Positions 34,732 to 47,459 of a DNA stretch of 64,000 nucleotides are shown piece after piece. The notes under the pieces are model-generated. The model made no database searches. It saw only the letters and a program-made list of their open reading frames with translations, and was not told the origin of the DNA. The number at the start of each line of letters is the position of its first letter. Position 1 is the stretch's first letter. The DNA lies in NCBI GenBank assembly GCA_004026145.2, contig CP034993.1:4666094-4730093 (forward strand), in the 5' to 3' direction. The translations under genes and the position numbers were made by a program. The stretch is from Takifugu bimaculatus. Its lineage: Eukaryota; Chordata; Actinopteri; Tetraodontiformes; Tetraodontidae.

Positions 34732-37700
34732 TTAGTAGTCTTCAATGGGGGCCAGTTCAGGGTGCAGGTCCACACTGATGTTTTTGTAGAGGCTGCTGAG
34801 GGAAATGGTGGGGCTGTAACGAAGATTGTTGAGGCCATCCAAGTGTTGCCGCTCTTTGGAGTACCTCAGCAGTTTATACCTGAACAGGTGACACAGTTCT
34901 CACATTAACAGGACTGCAGGAAAACGGACAGATGGACATCTTTTTAACCTCCATGCTTATGAAGCAGTTCAACATACCTTTATTTTAAAAGAAACTCCCT
35001 AGCTATTTCTTCACATTGAGAACCCTTGCGTGCTTTAAATCTGGCTGAATGGATTCTATAATGCTTTAAGGTAAGCTGCAGGAGCCAACCTGCTCAGCAG
35101 CCTTTCAACTGAAACGTGCTGAGAAGAATCCTACCTCCCAAGGAACTGCACCTCCCCTCTGTGGTGGTGAGGGATGGACTTGTACTTGCCAATCTCTCCT
35201 TCTGGTCGTGTGACATTCAGACCAGCATAGTGAACCCTAGGGAAGATAAGAAGAGCTAGAATCAGCGTTGCTTTAAAAGCAAAGGAAATATGAACTTCCA
35301 GCCCGTGTTTGGCGCCAGCTGCACTAAAGGGCTGGTCCATGAGCAGGACAGGCCTGTCCTACATGGACATGGACAGCAGAAACAGGGCGCATTACCGCCA
35401 CATGTGTTTCATCTTTCACCAACACCTGAGAGAAACTCTGGGTTCTCAAACATTGAGTGACCCTGGGAAGCAGCATTAACAGGTACTTACAGAACTTACC
35501 TGTTCCACAAGTCATCATCCTCCCCGCCCCAGCCCCAGAATGCGTTGGGAAAGCCGTTAATCTTGCGAAACTGCTCCACCGTGAGTCCACTGACACCTCC
35601 AAAGAACTCATTGTATGGAAGACTGGAAGCACAGAAGGAAGAAAGGAGATGATGTAGAGAAGCACTAAACTCTGACAGCAGTGGCTGGGTCGTTCTCTAA
35701 AGCAGACAGGTGGTCGTGCTCACAGAACCAGCACATCCATACGGTAGGTTCCAAGCAGGGTTCTACCACCTGGTCCAGTTCCTCTACTTACATATACATA
35801 TATTTGTCCAGTTTGGCAGCAAAATGGCGCGGCATCTGCCCGCAGCCGTAGTAGTTTCGGTCGTTTTCCGGGATGTGGTCCACGTCATGGAAGATCACGC
35901 AGTCCCAGTCCAAGTCCTTCATGGCCTCCAGGAAGCCAACGTTGAAGAGCATGGCTCTATTGAAGGGCTGGCTCCCGCTCTGAATGACACATTTAGCCAT
36001 AATCCAAAATCGAGAATAACCGGGATGACAAGCAGCTTCGCTTTTAGCTAACTCTACCTGCTCAATGACGTAAAAGGCAAACTGCAATCTCTGCCGCTGC
36101 AGCATGGGAAGGAGGTGTTGGAAGAGGATGGGGAGATGTTCATGACGGTTCCTGAACGGGATCAGGATGGCCACCTGCAGCACATGGGAGTGGAAGAAAG
36201 GATCACTATAGCATCCTCAGCTGTTCATCAACCATTCCTGAGGGCTCACCTTCCAGTGAGGTACGCAGTCCTTGGGTTTCCAATGGCCTCCAAACTCAAT
36301 GTCAAAGAATTTGGTAAACTTGAGTTCCGTCTCCTCCATGGGAATCTCTGTCATGTTCACATCTATAAGGCCCTCTGTGGAGGTGGACAAACACACGTGC
36401 TTGGTGTCGCAGTTCCTTACTCCTCTGGTTTTGATGTTGAACAAAAAGCTAAAATAAAGTTTCTACAGTTTTGGCCGTTTGCCTGAACCTTCAGCATCAA
36501 AGGGATCCAGAAAATTCTCAGCCCAAGTGAAAGAACTCTGTTTAATGAAGTATCAGGAGTGACCAGATCATCAGAAGCTTATTCATCCCAATCACACTGC
36601 AAATGTTCCTGCTACACAAATCAGCCAGGAGCTGGACTTGTTCCATTCCATAAATATGCTTATCCGTGGAGGTGTGGCTTGCTAGCAGTTTTAAAACTGA
36701 AAACTCCATCTTTAAAATAATAACATTTGTTTCCAAACCACAAAAGTAAACCATTACTTAACAATGAGTGCTTTCCCCATTCTGATGACAATTATTATTG
36801 TTATTATTATAAAACATTTTATTTAAAGGCACCTTTCTGAACACCCAAGGTCACTGAACAAATAAACCAGTAAAATCCATCCAATACATGAAGAAATGTT
36901 ATTGCAATGTCCAAATGGCAACAGCTCATGTTAGCTTGTTGGCTAACAATGCTAGCAGCATGACGAGCAGCGTGTTAGTTGTGCGCACATTAAAGCTGTT
37001 CACGCCACTTCTGGACTTGTTTGCACACATGTTGGTGCCGGCAAGAGCGGAGTTAGGACACATCAGCAGAGTTGTAATGACAAGGCTCATTCACAGACAG
37101 TCCCACTATAAAGTGTTTATAATCAGCGAAGGACAACAGGTAGCACCAAACCAGGAAAAATGTATTTGTGGCAGCAGCATCGCAACATCTTGTGTCGCCG
37201 AGTTGCTACGGTGATAAAATCAACTTTTTAGGCCATTTTTGGCCCAGGAGCTTTAGGTGGCTGAATTTCCAGTGCATCCCTACAGAAAATACAATTGAAA
37301 CACACCCTCACACACAGAGGCTGCCTTCAACGCACACTGTGAAAGCAGAACATCACACACTCTGTTCCCTGAGCTCAGCAACATACGTACTCATAGAAGG
37401 TAAGCGCTGCGGGCAGGGCAGGTTCTGGGCGTAGGTGAAGTTCTCTGGCAGATACGTGGTCGGCTGCACCAGATACTCACTGGAGTTACTTCCATCAGGA
37501 TAATCTGCAGCAGATACACACACGTGTGGCTGAGTTTACAAAAGCTTTGTGTTGGGTTATTACAGCCTCTGAGTCTGTGTCACATTTCTCCAGCGGCTCC
37601 AGTTGCCTCCAGCAGAACTCAAGAACAAGTTCTTTGTGCCTCACCTGTACACCTAAAGGTGTGTTGTAGTTCTAATTAGTGAAGCACCATCACCACATCT

Positions 37701-40668
37701 GTCTGAAAGCATGATGACACGATGCCAAAAAACACTTGAAAAAACCCCATAAATGCTAACGGGAAGCAGAGAGGGTGTTAGTGCTTGTCTGTCTGCCTGC
37801 ATGTATGCCTGTCTATCTGCCTTTTTGTCTGTCTCACTGTCTACCTGTCTGTCTGCCTGCTGCTGAGGTGGGTCAGTGCAGAGATGTTGTGCTTTATCAG
37901 CCAGTATTGGACTGTGTATGTTTTACAGCAGCATGTGTGCCTGTGTTGTGTTTGGCACTACAGCATATTTAACTGGATTTCTCAAATGTTTCCATTCTGG
38001 AGGGTGAGAAGAACGTCCACAGATGGATGGGACCTGTCTGAGAGGAGCAGGTGCAGCCCAATTATGCATCAGACAAACAGAAAGTTGTGTTTCACCAACC
38101 TGTCCCATTAAGTGTGCTGTTCTTGTTGGTGTACAATCGGATCATCTGACCGATGGTCCTCACATTGTCCCTCAACATGATGCCCTGTGCCTGCACCATG
38201 AAGAAGTAGGTGTTGGCTGGTGGGGACAACAAAGAGAGATGGTTAGAGAACAGGGACAGTAGTAACAGTAGTAACAGTAGTAGTAACAGTGGAAAAAGTA
38301 GCAGTAGTAACAGTAGTGGTAACAGTAGTAATAGTAGCAGTAGTAACAGTAGTAGCAGCAGTAGTAACAATAGTAGTAACAACAGTAGTAGCAGCAGTAG
38401 CAGTAACAACAGTAGTAGCAGCAGTAGTAGAAACACTAGTACTAAGAACAGTAGTAGAAGCAGCAGTAACAACAGCAGTAGCAGCAGCAGTAGTAGTAAC
38501 AGTAGTATTAACAGTAGTAGTAGTAAGAGTAGTAGCAGCAGTAGTAGTAACAGTATTATTAACAGTAGTAGTAGTAAGAGTAGTAGCAGCAGTAGTAGTA
38601 AACGTAGTAGTAAAAACAGTATTAACAGTAGTAGTAGTAACAGTGGTAGCAGCAGTAGTAGTAACAACAGTAGTCGTAACAGTAGTATTCTAGCAGCAGC
38701 AGCAATAACACTGGGTAACAGATCAAAAGGGACCTAGGATTTTCTCATGGAAAGATCTTGAACCCTATGTTGAGGGACACCTCCAAGCTCACGGAAGCAT
38801 CACATCCACCCACTGTGGAATCATTGCAGACCTCATCCAGGCTCCTTCTGTTCCTCTCCCTAAAGGCGCCTTTTAACCTTCTGCTCTATGTTGACGTTGC
38901 TTAAACCAAAGTTTCATTGATTCTTGTGATCACACTCTGCATCTTCAGAGCTGGACCTTCTCATTAACTGCACCCTCTGACACCAGCAGCTCAATCGGAT
39001 TCAACACCACCTTGAAGAACTTGATCTGTTTGAGTTCTGACACCGATTAAACCTTGGCTACTCTTACTGGTTATTTCCCAGCCTTCTCCACAACAACCAG
39101 TGTTTTCTCCAGCAACAAACTGTGAAAAGTAATCATCAGGGCAGCAACAGAAAACTGTCCTTTAAGATGAATGTGAAGATGAGTTAATGTTATCTGGATC
39201 TTTGGTCTATACAGTATGTGAGCATCCTCTCCTGCTGCATCGCTGAGAGCCTGGCACCCCGCTGTGCAGACAGACAGACGGATGGACGGACGGACGAGCG
39301 GAGCCTGCAAGGTGTCATCAGGTGTCTCTTGGGAGACACCTGAAGGCAGCTGGGAGGCAGAGAAGTCAAATCAAATTAAATCAAATCAATCTTTATTTAT
39401 ATAGCGTCTTATACAATCAAAATTGTTTCAAGGCGCTTTCCAGAATCCCAGGGCCTAACCCCAGACAAGCAACAGTGGCAAGGAAAAACTCCCCTTTAAC
39501 AGGAAGAAACCTTGAGCAGGACCAGGCTCATGTAGGGGGACCCTCCTGCTGATGGCCAGCTGGGTAAAGAGAGAGGAGAGGGAGAGGGAGAGGGAGAGGG
39601 AGAGGGAGAAGGAGAAGGAGAAGGAGAAGGAGAAGGAGAGGGAGAAGGAGAGGGGAAGGAGAAGGAGAAGGAGAAGGAGAAGGAGAGGGAGAGGGAGAGG
39701 GAGAGGGAGAAGGAGAAGGAGAAGGAGAAGAGAGGAGAGGCACAGAGCACAGAAACACACACAAAAATACACTATACAACGGGTCAGCGGGGCCAGAGGT
39801 CATCATGCAGCTCCGAAGGCGGTGATACCTGTAAATAGAGAGGTGCTGAGACTCCTCCAGAGTCTGGAGCAGCTTCACCATCAACAGAGCTTTAACATGG
39901 TCATATAGGATGAGCTCAATGTATGTGCAAGACAGCAATCTCGTCAGTGGAGAAGCATCAATCTATACTGAACTTGACCGGAAGTCTCACATCTTCACCA
40001 ACGGTGATTCAATGTTCCAGCTAGATCAGTCTGACAGTCGGCCTGATCAGGCACATTCAATTAAGATGTATCCTGTTAGAAACCGTAAAGTAAGCACTAA
40101 GCATCGCAACTTAAAACAACAACCGCACATGCAAAGTCAAAGTCATATTTTAACGAGGTATTTGTATTTTCCATCACGTCAAATTGCTCGATGTGTTGAA
40201 CCAGAACTGTTGGAGTCCAGACAGTCAATACATAACATTTAGAAATGGCCACATAAAGAAAAAGCTGGCACAATTTGGGAGGAATTGTGCTGTGGGGTCA
40301 GTTAAACTTGACCATGGTCTTGGTTCGTGCTTTCATTCATGCATTCAGCCAAGTAAAGCGCAAATAGTGCAGAAAGTGAACATGCTTGTGTTTAATCAGC
40401 TGTGAGGAGCTTTATGTGATCCGTTAGTTAGCATCCTCTATCATTAGCATTAGAGCCAGTCCCTCCCATGAGCTGGGCTACAGAAGACCAGTGGAGCTAA
40501 ATCGCATTAACTGCTCCCTCCTAAGTGGAAAAGGGTAGAAGTCTTTAACTGACCTATTCCGGGCGCCACGTAAATGAAGTAGAGGCATGTGGTGGACATG
40601 GAGAAGAAGAACATGAAGGCCAGAAATGATCGGTTAGACATTCGCGGCAGTCGCCTCCAGTTGACCAT
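34732..40668 (-). CDS. b4galt6: beta-1,4-galactosyltransferase 6 (lactosylceramide synthase type), nine exons, complete
   Basis: Golgi type II glycosyltransferase that transfers galactose from UDP-galactose to glucosylceramide. Exons in transcript order: 40668-40554, 38216-38100, 37504-37391, 36374-36250, 36174-36058, 35979-35792, 35622-35500, 35236-35135, 34879-34732 (stop TAA). The total is 382 codons plus stop, matching human B4GALT6. A hydrophobic anchor follows a short cytoplasmic tail (SFLAFMFFFSM). Catalytic-domain motifs: ILIPFRNRHEHLP, FNRAMLFNVGF, FHDVDHIPENDRNYYG (metal-binding DVD), WGWGGEDDDLWNR, HHHRGEVQFLGR. Exon 2 (MIRLYTNKNSTLNG) and the C-terminus LAPIEDY favour B4GALT6 over B4GALT5. 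Intron 1 holds a trinucleotide array and an L2 tail. Confidence 0.97.
38253..38702. repeat. (AGT/AGC/AAC)n trinucleotide array in b4galt6 intron 1
   Basis: About 450 bp of imperfect trinucleotide repeats, mainly AGT with AGC and AAC units, lying about 35 bp upstream of the exon 2 acceptor in transcript order. The stop-free frames on both strands (poly-serine/asparagine, poly-leucine) are by-products of the repeat, not genes. Confidence 0.95.
39385..39840 (-). mobile_element. L2-type LINE 3' tail in b4galt6 intron 1
   Basis: Minus-strand tail with the AATCTTTATTTATATAGCG block at the left, then the shared block, a long (GGGAGA/GGAGAA)n tract at 39570-39735 and the end of the UTR near 39840. 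The purine tract differs from the (CTCCT)n form of other copies. Confidence 0.85.
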
Positions 40669-41840
40669 TTTGGCTTAGGCCCGCTTCGCTTCCGCTGAGA
40701 GGAATCCCATAAAACGCCCTTTGAATGTTTAAAAAGTCCTGCAATTGGTGCACAACAGTGTCAGTGTCGTGGTCATGGGGGGAACCCGCGCCCTCAGAAG
40801 CCCGGAGATGCGGCGCGGCGAGGCTGGAGCTAGCGGCGCTAGCCGGCCTGCTTTCCCCTGCCCAGAAACTTCCAGATGGAAAAAGCAGGCCCGCAGCGGG
40901 GATATCAGGCAGCTGGTGTCCACATGGAGGACCACTGGCTGGGCATAGTGAAACCGCTACTGCAGGACATCATCTCGGCAGTGAAACAGCTCAGGGACAC
41001 ACATGGTAACTGGCCATACTGGTAAAGGACCAGCGAAGCGTATCGCTGGCAGCACTCAGTCGCGCAAGGCGGCAGGAAGGCTCCGTCTTCTCCCACCCAG
41101 GCTGCTTCCTGCCAGAACCCTCGGCTCACTACTTCATCTAAGGGCGGCCAGAGTCCAGTCCTGTTCCCGGGAGTCCGTCCGCATTCCAGTCAGGCAGGCT
41201 GGGGAGGCTGTTTAGGACGTGGACACAGCAGGACGCATTAGGGTTTTTCCCCTCTTTCATTTTCTGCTGGCACTGCAGAGAAGGTTTCCGGTGGATGCAA
41301 CGGCAACTCCCCACCCCCGCGTCGCCATGGTAACCCCAGCCAGCGGTGCGCTGTAGGGTCTACCTGTAATCCCCTCCTTTTCTCTACGCAGAGCGGTTTG
41401 GTGTCGCATTTAAAGATCCAAAGGCAGAGCCAGGACAAGGTGGAGGGCTGCCCCCCCAGGGAAGAAGCTTCAAACGTGCAGTGAGATGAAGGTGGCTTTA
41501 CCTCCAGGAAGCAGGAACAACCCCAGGGCCACTGAACCTGATGCCTCTTGGCTGCCCTAACAAATTGGCCTGTGTGGGCGTTTGTGTGATGATAGCAGTA
41601 GCGCACTTCCAAGTGTTTGAGCCTGCTGTGGGAGACTGCTGGGACCTGCGGGCCTGGACCTCCCCTCTCTGAGGGGTGGGACAGGATGAGCAGGCATCTG
41701 GACTCAACTGTGGTGAAACAGCTTTAGTAGCCATCATGGAATCATCATTCACACCACTCTTTACAATGTCACAATTCTTGCCTTTGAAAAGCAGTTTTCA
41801 TGAATCCCAAAGATCTCAGGGAAAAACAGTTCACAAAAAG
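40669..41840. other. b4galt6 promoter/5' leader and b4galt6-rfc4 intergenic DNA
   Basis: The first 200 bp beyond the b4galt6 start codon is GC- and CpG-rich (40780-40880), consistent with a CpG-type promoter read on the minus strand. No coding exon was recognised in the rest. Confidence 0.4.
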
Positions 41841-41846
41841 TTTATT
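41841..41846 (-). terminator. rfc4: candidate rfc4 polyadenylation signal AATAAA
   Basis: TTTATT on the plus strand reads AATAAA on the minus strand, about 200 bp downstream of the rfc4 stop codon. It is the first such hexamer after the stop that I noted. Confidence 0.5.
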
Positions 41847-42047
41847 TTTCAGCACATCTGTCAGAAGAGAGTTGACTGAAAGGGGGAAGAAGAGAAGAAA
41901 GCAAAAGTCATTGTGATGAAGTGAAGCACAGGTGTGATCAGAGCCCATCATCTCGTCGCCACCGGGATCGGGTAGCCAGTGGTGATCCTTCAGACGCCTG
42001 CGGTGCGCCGTGCTGACACTAACGTGACCCCTCCTGGGACATCGGCT

Positions 42048-45000
42048 TCAGTCCTGTGAGCTCTGCTGCATGATGACTGAGCACAGACTCAACATCTGGA
42101 GGAACTCATCAGCTCCATCTAACATACACTTACTCACAACCTGAACAAGACACACAGACACAAACCGACTCCAGATGTATCTGCTGACCCTTGTTAACTT
42201 TATGTTGCAGTTATTTCCTAAACACACCCACCACCGTTACTTACCGCCATCTTCTCTGCGATGGCCGACTTCTGCTTGTCACCAAAGTCTTTCTCTATAA
42301 TGGACTCATGGAGCTGGCTCAGGATCTGAGTAGCTGCATATCCTTCATCCACCAGGTTCTGTCAGGGTCCATCACATGACACAATCACAGGGGGCCAAAA
42401 CACGTGGCAGAAGCACAAACCAACACACACCCTCACTGCAACCTCAAGCTTCTCAAATGTTCCTCTGAAGCAGATGTGGAGCAGGTTGTCAATCATCTTG
42501 TTGGGAACCACCTGTCAGACACCAGAGAGTGAGAGGTCCATAGTGAAGCCAAGCCGTTGTCTCTCGTCACACATGACCCCTGAATTACCCCGGCAATTTC
42601 AGTGATGGTGTGTTCTGTGATCTCCTTAGCAATGCTAAGTCGAGCAGCGCTCTGGAGAAAGGTGATGGCTTTCCGAAGGTCTCCCTCAGACACCCTCACC
42701 AGTGCAGATATACCCTACGAACACAAAGAACCACCAAAACTAGGCTATAAACCTGCGGAGGACAATCCACCGCAATCACAACAGAAGTGTTTCACAAGTC
42801 TTAAACTGTCTGGTCTTAGTTCAAGACAAGGTTGTGGTCCAACTAAGGCGCCATGTTCACCAGCCAGCTCATATCTGCTTTCCTCACTTCTTTGCTGTAC
42901 TTGAGGTTTTCCTTCTCACAGATATCCAGCAGACGCGTCTCTTGGATGTGATTGTCGAGGGGTTTGAAGCGGAACTTGGAACATCTGGAGGTCAGAGGCT
43001 CAATAATTCTGAACAGATAGAATAACTGATGTTAAACACACTGCAAGAGAGTGAAGGTCTTGTTCTGATGATGAAGTTCACCTGCTAATATAGTTACAGA
43101 TGAGGCAGAAGCGAGTGGTGCGGGACTCTTTCTCCATAGTCCGCCTGAGAGCAGCCTGAGCAGGTGGTGTCATAGAGTCAGCCTCGTCCAGGATGATGAT
43201 CTTGAAGGGAGGACACAGTTTCCCACTGCAGAAATATGAACACTGGCTTTTAGAATAATTCAATATGAGATAGAGCCAGGAATACAAATGCCACTTCTGT
43301 GCATGACCAGAGGGGAGGTAGAGAGGCCAAAACTGGAGTAGATGCTAGATCAGATCCACAGCAGCAAATACTGGCAAAATAATGTGATTCGCCATTGCTG
43401 TTCCCTTGATGAACCTTAATAAAAGAAACATCTGAAAGGCCATTAAGGTAGAGTATGAAAGAGTGAGATGTCCTGAGACCATTGAGCAGATGTTAGCAGA
43501 CAACAGGCTGGTTAGTAGTGGGAGCAAATAACTGCAAAACATCTGACCATAATGTGGTGAGACTGATTTCAGTGAACTGACGGGATCATTTTTGAAGGAA
43601 ATACCTGTGATGATTAGGTGAGAAACCATTTGTTGATATGCTATAAAATCAATCCCCTGGTTTTCATCACTCAAAGAAGAGGAATGTTGATGTCGCTCTT
43701 ACTCCTGAGCGGAACAACAAAGGAAACACTGAGACATGAGACATGAGATGTGTCTTTCTTTTGTGGCCAATCAGATGATTTGGCCAAACTCAGGATTGTG
43801 AGTCATGCAACAGGAGTTAGAGCAGACAGGGTCTACCTGTGTAGCCATTGCGGCAGGACAGTAAAGTCAGTGGTACAGACAGGCAGCGAGGGTTCGAACG
43901 TCACCGATGGCGTTACTGCATGAAGCAACACCAGCCTCGATACACGCATGGTTGACAAAATAAATTAATACGTGCAGCGTGGAATTACTTCCTGGTTGCC
44001 TGACACAGGCTGCAGAGCACCGGTACACCAGGAAACGTCGCTACTTTTCAAAGGTGCAACGAGGGAAAAACAAACTTTGCACCTCAGACTGTTTCTCATT
44101 ATATGGCTGCAATGTGAGGTATTTCCACAACGCTGCAGGCAAAGACTTTTTGGGCACAAGTTTGGTTCAGACGGGTAACTCTGGCCCAACTCTCCTTACA
44201 TCCTTTCCTCCAACATCCCTCCACTTTATCTTCAGGCTCATTTCAATTAGGTGACATTAGGAAGCTTTATCAGAGGTGGTGGCAGCTGTGGTGATGCGTA
44301 CAGGGACATTAAAATTTGTCAGGAAAATAGAAGGTGAGAACGTCACACGCCATAGAACTTCGATAGCCCAGCACACTTGAGCATTATGTGCAACAGCAGC
44401 ATCATGGTCTGCTTCTCCAGCTGCAGTGCTGAAAACAGAAGGGACTCGAGCAGCCTTGTAAAAGTGCATAACGCTACATACCGTAACGCTGAGAAACAGT
44501 ACATGAGGCTACATGAGACTACCTGAGGTTACATGAGAGTACAAGAGACTACCTGAGGCTACATGAGAGTACATGAGGCTACCTGAGGCTACATGAGAGT
44601 TCATGAGGCTACCTGACGCAGGCCCACTTCACATATGAGCTTCTGTTAAATACTGCATAGCTGCACATGATTTGTTGGAACGGAATGGGAATTCTCTGCC
44701 CTTCGGAGATCAGTCTGTTGTCAGGCTGTCCAGGGATAAAACCAGAATGGGATGGAAACTAGAATATCTTAAAGTGGCACCTTCAACACGACAAACCTGG
44801 GTGGCTAAATGAGAAACAAGCACCCACCGCATCCACTCGGGTAACAAAGATATTCAACCAACCAACATATTTCTGTCGGATGTTTGATTTTATAGACAGT
44901 TGCTTGGTCGTTTATTGAAGAAAAGATGTCTATTTAAAAGGAAATCATTTCTATGGGTATCTATTACTTGTTTATTTTGTGGTACACAGCATACCGGTGT

Positions 45001-46972
45001 ACCACCGTGGATCATAATCCGATACTGTGGTTTCAGTAATAACTACCCCCGTCTAGGTGATTGTGTGACAGCAGGCATTTGTCGGTCTTTGTTGTGTCAC
45101 CTGTGTAAGATGTGCAGAAAGGAGTAGCTTGTTTGTAAGTTGCACAACCTCCATGAAAGGAAGTCAACTCTGATCTCTCTCCAGGAGCCTGCTTGGCGGA
45201 GCTCTGCACTCTCAGGGGCCGTTTCAGTTAAAGCTGCAGCAGCACTGAGCGCCACCTCACATGCTCATTAGTGTTGAATTTTACACCATTTCCAACCTGT
45301 GTACAAAGTGTACTCGTACCTATAAGCTGGTCATTTCCTGTCACCAGTCGGGGGTGCTATAAATGCCATTCAGAAGTGATGATTAGAGCTTTCTGTGTTT
45401 GAATAATAAAACCTTAAGAGACAACTTGCATGTGTTCTTTCACTACATTGCAAAGGTATTGAATCGGCACTTGTATCGGCAGGTACTCAAAATCAACTGA
45501 CTTGGGCTCGGAGGCAACGGAATGTGAGCGGAATGTGAGCGGGACACCAGCGACCCTTATTTTTGATAACACAGGAATGTTGACTTACTCAGGCCGAGTC
45601 CCAGCCACCGTGAGCTGGGCAAACGTTTTCACCTTCTCTCTGATGACCTGAATTCCTCGTTCATCAGATGCATTGAGCTCCAGCACTCTCTGTCTGTACA
45701 GCACTGGACTGAGACACAGTGGAAGAACAAAAGTGCATCAACAAAACAATAAAATCAGGTGATCCAACATGATTGACTGACCAGTAAATATGTTCCAGGG
45801 ACTTGGTCATCAAACACGCCCTCGTGCTGCTTGCAATAATTTTAACAGGTGCCTTCTACTCAGTCGTCTTTTTTAACGATACCACCACGATACAATACAA
45901 TGTCTGTCTTGAATCCTAAAATATGCTCCAGTCAGAGGTGTGGGATTGTGTTATTCTTTAAACTGGATATGAATTAAAGATTCAGTTGACTAGAAAAGGT
46001 AGGGTATTAGGGAAAAAGGCTAATCAATGTAAATGTAACTTATCATCAATCCCCTAACATCCAAAAGAATTCTGCTATGTTGATCAATGTAAACGAACAG
46101 CAGGTGTCTCACCCATACAGCTCTCTGGCAGCAGCTAAGATGGTGGAGGTCTTTCCTGTTCCAGGAGGGCCATAGAAGAGCAAGTTGGGGAGCTAAAATT
46201 AAAATATATATTTAAGACAAAGCAAGCAGCATCTTGTCTTCACTTTAGAACAAAAAAGCCATGCTGTACGAACAGGAATAGCTTCAAACACTGGCAGGCA
46301 GATGTGGGTACACAACTGGTCCCATAAATCAATAAGGGTGGTAATGGTGGTACATTTAATGACATATGGACTGTCAAATTACACCTACTGTGCATTTCAA
46401 TATGATCTTCTAGATCATCTTCATTTCAGATAAAGGGATGCTGACCAAATCAGAACTATCACTAAAGTTATATAAAATGTTTCATCTGATGGAGAGCTGC
46501 TATAATTCCAGGTGAGCATACTTACATCTGCACCCTCCAGAGATTTTTTCAGAACAGCCACCACCTCCTCCTGAAAGGCCACCTCATCCACACACTTTGG
46601 CCTGCTGCAAAACCAGAAATTCTTGCCGTTAACATGGATTAAAATGTATTCCCCTACCACGTAAATGTAACTTAGAAGTTAAACACTGGTCTATTTTTTA
46701 ACAAAATATCAGCTATTTTAGTGGCTGACTCTCTATTTCTCACATAATTTCAGAATTAAAGGCAGCGGTTTGATATTTATTTCCTTTAAAATAAAATGAT
46801 ACCCAAACACTCTTTTTTAACAAAGAGCTATATATGCATATTTTGCTGTCACTCACTATTTCTCTACCCAAGGAACAGCCTTGACCGTCTTCTCTGTGCT
46901 GGACCCAGCTAAGGCCTTTTCCTTCTGTGCTTTGGGCGCCTGGACAGTCGCTCCTTTCAAGAATGCCTGCAT
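42048..46972 (-). CDS. rfc4: replication factor C subunit 4, ten coding exons, complete
   Basis: AAA+ ATPase small subunit of the RFC clamp loader, which opens PCNA and loads it at primer-template junctions in the nucleus. Coding exons in transcript order: 46972-46857, 46604-46526, 46192-46113, 45708-45589, 43225-43082, 43008-42888, 42714-42589, 42511-42437, 42358-42245, 42140-42048 (stop TGA). The total is 355 codons plus stop (human 363), all in phase. Motifs: MQAFLKG start, VPWVEKYRPKCVDEV, Walker A GPPGTGKT, ELNASDERGIQV, Walker B ILDEAD, RRTMEKES, LTSRCSKFRFKPL (SRC motif), SEGDLRKAITFLQS. The C-terminus is DGADEFLQMLSLCSVIMQQ. Intron between 43226 and 45588 is the longest. Confidence 0.97.
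44489..44615. repeat. short minisatellite, about 10-bp unit
   Basis: About 12 imperfect copies of a TACATGAGGC-like unit alternating with TACCTGAGGC and TACATGAGAG, within the long rfc4 intron. Confidence 0.75.
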
Positions 46973-47442
46973 GACTTCTCTTTTTCGTTTTGCAGATAGC
47001 AGAAATCTCCAGCCAGTCCACCCTACATGCACCAAGGAAGGTGTGAAAGATTGGAGGATGTACAGACAAGTTAGTAACAAGTTCCTCAGTATTTCCAAAT
47101 CAAATTATGTGGCCATAAGTAATGATACTACCGTGAAGGATGAACGTATTTTAATTTAGTTTGTAAAGTGTCAAAATGTACGGATAAATTGCTAAAGCTG
47201 GATACACTAACATGCCGTAATAGAATTAGAACTGTTTTTGCAGATATACGCTTCATACTTACTTTTTGTCACCCTCAACAACAAAACGAGACCTAAATAT
47301 TCACCACCAGAAGATATAACAAGTTTTAATAAAACAATAATCCTCTCGCAAATGAGTCAGAAAATACACGCTACGTCCGTAAAAAGACACTTGTTTTCAA
47401 GCTGGCGGAGAGTTCTCCTTCCCGCCCTCGCAGAGAAACACA

Positions 47443-47450
47443 ACTTCCGG
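47443..47450 (-). promoter_or_regulatory. rfc4: candidate ETS-type site in the rfc4 promoter
   Basis: ACTTCCGG (CCGGAAGT on the minus strand) lies about 470 bp upstream of the rfc4 start codon, beside GC-rich DNA (CCCGCCCTCGC). ETS/GABP sites are common in promoters of replication and housekeeping genes. The noncoding first exon probably begins near here. Confidence 0.4.
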
Positions 47451-47459
47451 TGATGACAC

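Noticed and set aside
38092..38737. Poly-leucine and poly-serine open frames
   Set aside because: They read through the trinucleotide array in a b4galt6 intron.
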